A program made the position numbers and the translations under genes. From DATNPX01 sp036702975 (GTDB taxonomy: Bacteria > Cyanobacteriota > Vampirovibrionia > Obscuribacterales > Obscuribacteraceae): a DNA stretch of 64,000 nt. Positions 63,412 to 64,000 of this stretch are shown here, piece after piece. Each line of letters starts with the position of its first letter. Position 1 is the first letter of the stretch. The notes beneath the pieces are model-generated. The model was not told the DNA's origin. It searched no databases and saw nothing but the letters and a program-made list of their open reading frames with translations. The stretch covers positions 124,001 through 188,000 of the forward strand of contig DATNPX010000043.1 of NCBI GenBank assembly GCA_036702975.1, given 5' to 3'.

Positions 63412-63981
63412 ATGGTATTAAAGAAGAGCGAACTAAATCCCTGGAAGACCAACGGTACGCGCGTTGTATATGAGAACCCCTGGATTCGAGTATCTCAAGA
63501 CGACGTCACCCAGCCAGATGGAACCCCTGGAATTTATGGTGTGGTGCACTTCAAGAACAAGGCGATCGGTGTCGTTCCAATCGATGAGGAAGGTTACATC
63601 TATTTGGTAGGCCAGTACCGGTATCCGCTCGGGCAGTATTCATGGGAGATTCCAGAGGGTGGGTGCCCGGAGGGTGAGCAATATCTAGACGCGGCAAAAA
63701 GGGAGTTGGCGGAAGAGACTGGTTTGACCGCGAGGAATTGGACGGAGCTCTGTCGTTCACATCTGTCGAATTCTGTCAGCGATGAAGAGGCGATTATTTA
63801 TCTGGCCACCGGACTGACTCAAGGACAAGCAACTCCAGACGCGAATGAAGATCTCGCGCACAAACGCGTCAAATTTGAGCAAGCCGTGGAAATGGTTCAG
63901 CGTGGGGAGATCACAGATTCCATGAGCGTTATGGCCATAATGCACTATGCATACCGGCTGCTAAAGGAGCAGCTGCACTGA
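63412..63981 (+). CDS. Nudix hydrolase, ADP-ribose pyrophosphatase-like
   Basis: A 189-residue Nudix protein from the ATG at 63412. The Nudix box, G-x5-E-x7-RELxEExGL, is complete at residues 84-105 (GCPEGEQYLDAAKRELAEET). The N-terminal part (VYENPWIRVSQDDVTQPDG) and GVVPIDEEGYIYLVGQYRYP match the ADP-ribose pyrophosphatase group. It clears ADP-ribose or similar nucleotide-sugar compounds. The frame is open to 63301, but the longer N-terminus is unlike the family. It is complete just inside the right edge of the window. Confidence 0.92.
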   Translation: MVLKKSELNPWKTNGTRVVYENPWIRVSQDDVTQPDGTPGIYGVVHFKNKAIGVVPIDEEGYIYLVGQYRYPLGQYSWEIPEGGCPEGEQYLDAAKRELAEETGLTARNWTELCRSHLSNSVSDEEAIIYLATGLTQGQATPDANEDLAHKRVKFEQAVEMVQRGEITDSMSVMAIMHYAYRLLKEQLH

Positions 63982-64000
63982 AAATTTTGATTTTAAATGG

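Noticed and set aside
1..64000. tRNA, rRNA, CRISPR array, transposase or prophage
   Set aside because: None was recognised by eye on either strand; small RNAs cannot be excluded without a covariance search.

Overview
The window looks like chromosomal DNA of a Gram-negative-type bacterium with roughly balanced GC content. It is densely coded, has mixed strand use, many short overlaps and frequent TTG/GTG starts. My best guess is a non-photosynthetic Cyanobacteriota relative (Vampirovibrionia/'Melainabacteria', Obscuribacterales-like). The reasons are the mixture of Tad/Flp pilus genes, many TPR and signal-peptide proteins of unknown function, and large modular lineage-specific proteins. This is an inference from gene style. 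No rRNA is present and no search was run.

Layout. 1-2747: 5'-terminal part of a VIT/VWA membrane protein that runs off the left edge. 3272-9222: an orphan Flp pilin, a FAD/NAD oxidoreductase, GMP synthetase (guaA), a polytopic GT-C-like membrane protein and a DUF3592 protein. 9400-19534: a 1193-residue modular protein, a TPR protein, a degenerate receiver, a FabF-type ketoacyl synthase, a frameshifted secreted TonB-C-like gene, a protein with MshEN-like modules and a DUF2461 protein. 19531-27832: two divergently arranged gene pairs of the TldD/TldE (PmbA) family, all four with export signals, around a soluble inorganic pyrophosphatase (ppa). 27842-37708: a HEAT-like secreted protein, a methyltransferase coupled to a site-2 protease, an aldo/keto reductase with an SLC45-type transporter, a sugar-nucleotide-type epimerase, an HTTM-like membrane protein and a squalene-cyclase-repeat protein.

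38078-46028 is the Tad/Flp pilus locus: major pilin with its own strong terminator, cpaB, cpaE, cpaF, tadB, tadC, a DUF192 gene, and on the opposite strand the A24 prepilin peptidase. Secretin and pseudopilin genes are not in the window. It is followed by RidA and three tandem secreted proteins that share an N-(I/V)-N-I-P-G type motif. 48721-58044 holds a second GT-C-like paralogue, tsaD, a double zinc-ribbon protein, a zinc-ribbon/FHA protein, a second MshEN-like protein, a YD-like repeat protein, a phosphoglucomutase/phosphomannomutase and an FtsB/DivIC-like protein. 58318-63981 holds a small secreted protein, a CPBP protease, a GlpQ-like phosphodiesterase, a TPR protein coupled to a Tyr/Gln/Pro-rich protein, and a Nudix hydrolase.

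The most unusual signals are the exported TldD/TldE pairs, a family of palindromes with an AACCGATATCGGTT core (one copy a perfect 48-bp palindrome), a receiver domain with Cys at the phospho-acceptor position, the near-identical but separately located pilins, and the structured non-coding stretch between pilin and cpaB. No tRNA, rRNA, CRISPR array, transposase or phage gene was recognised.
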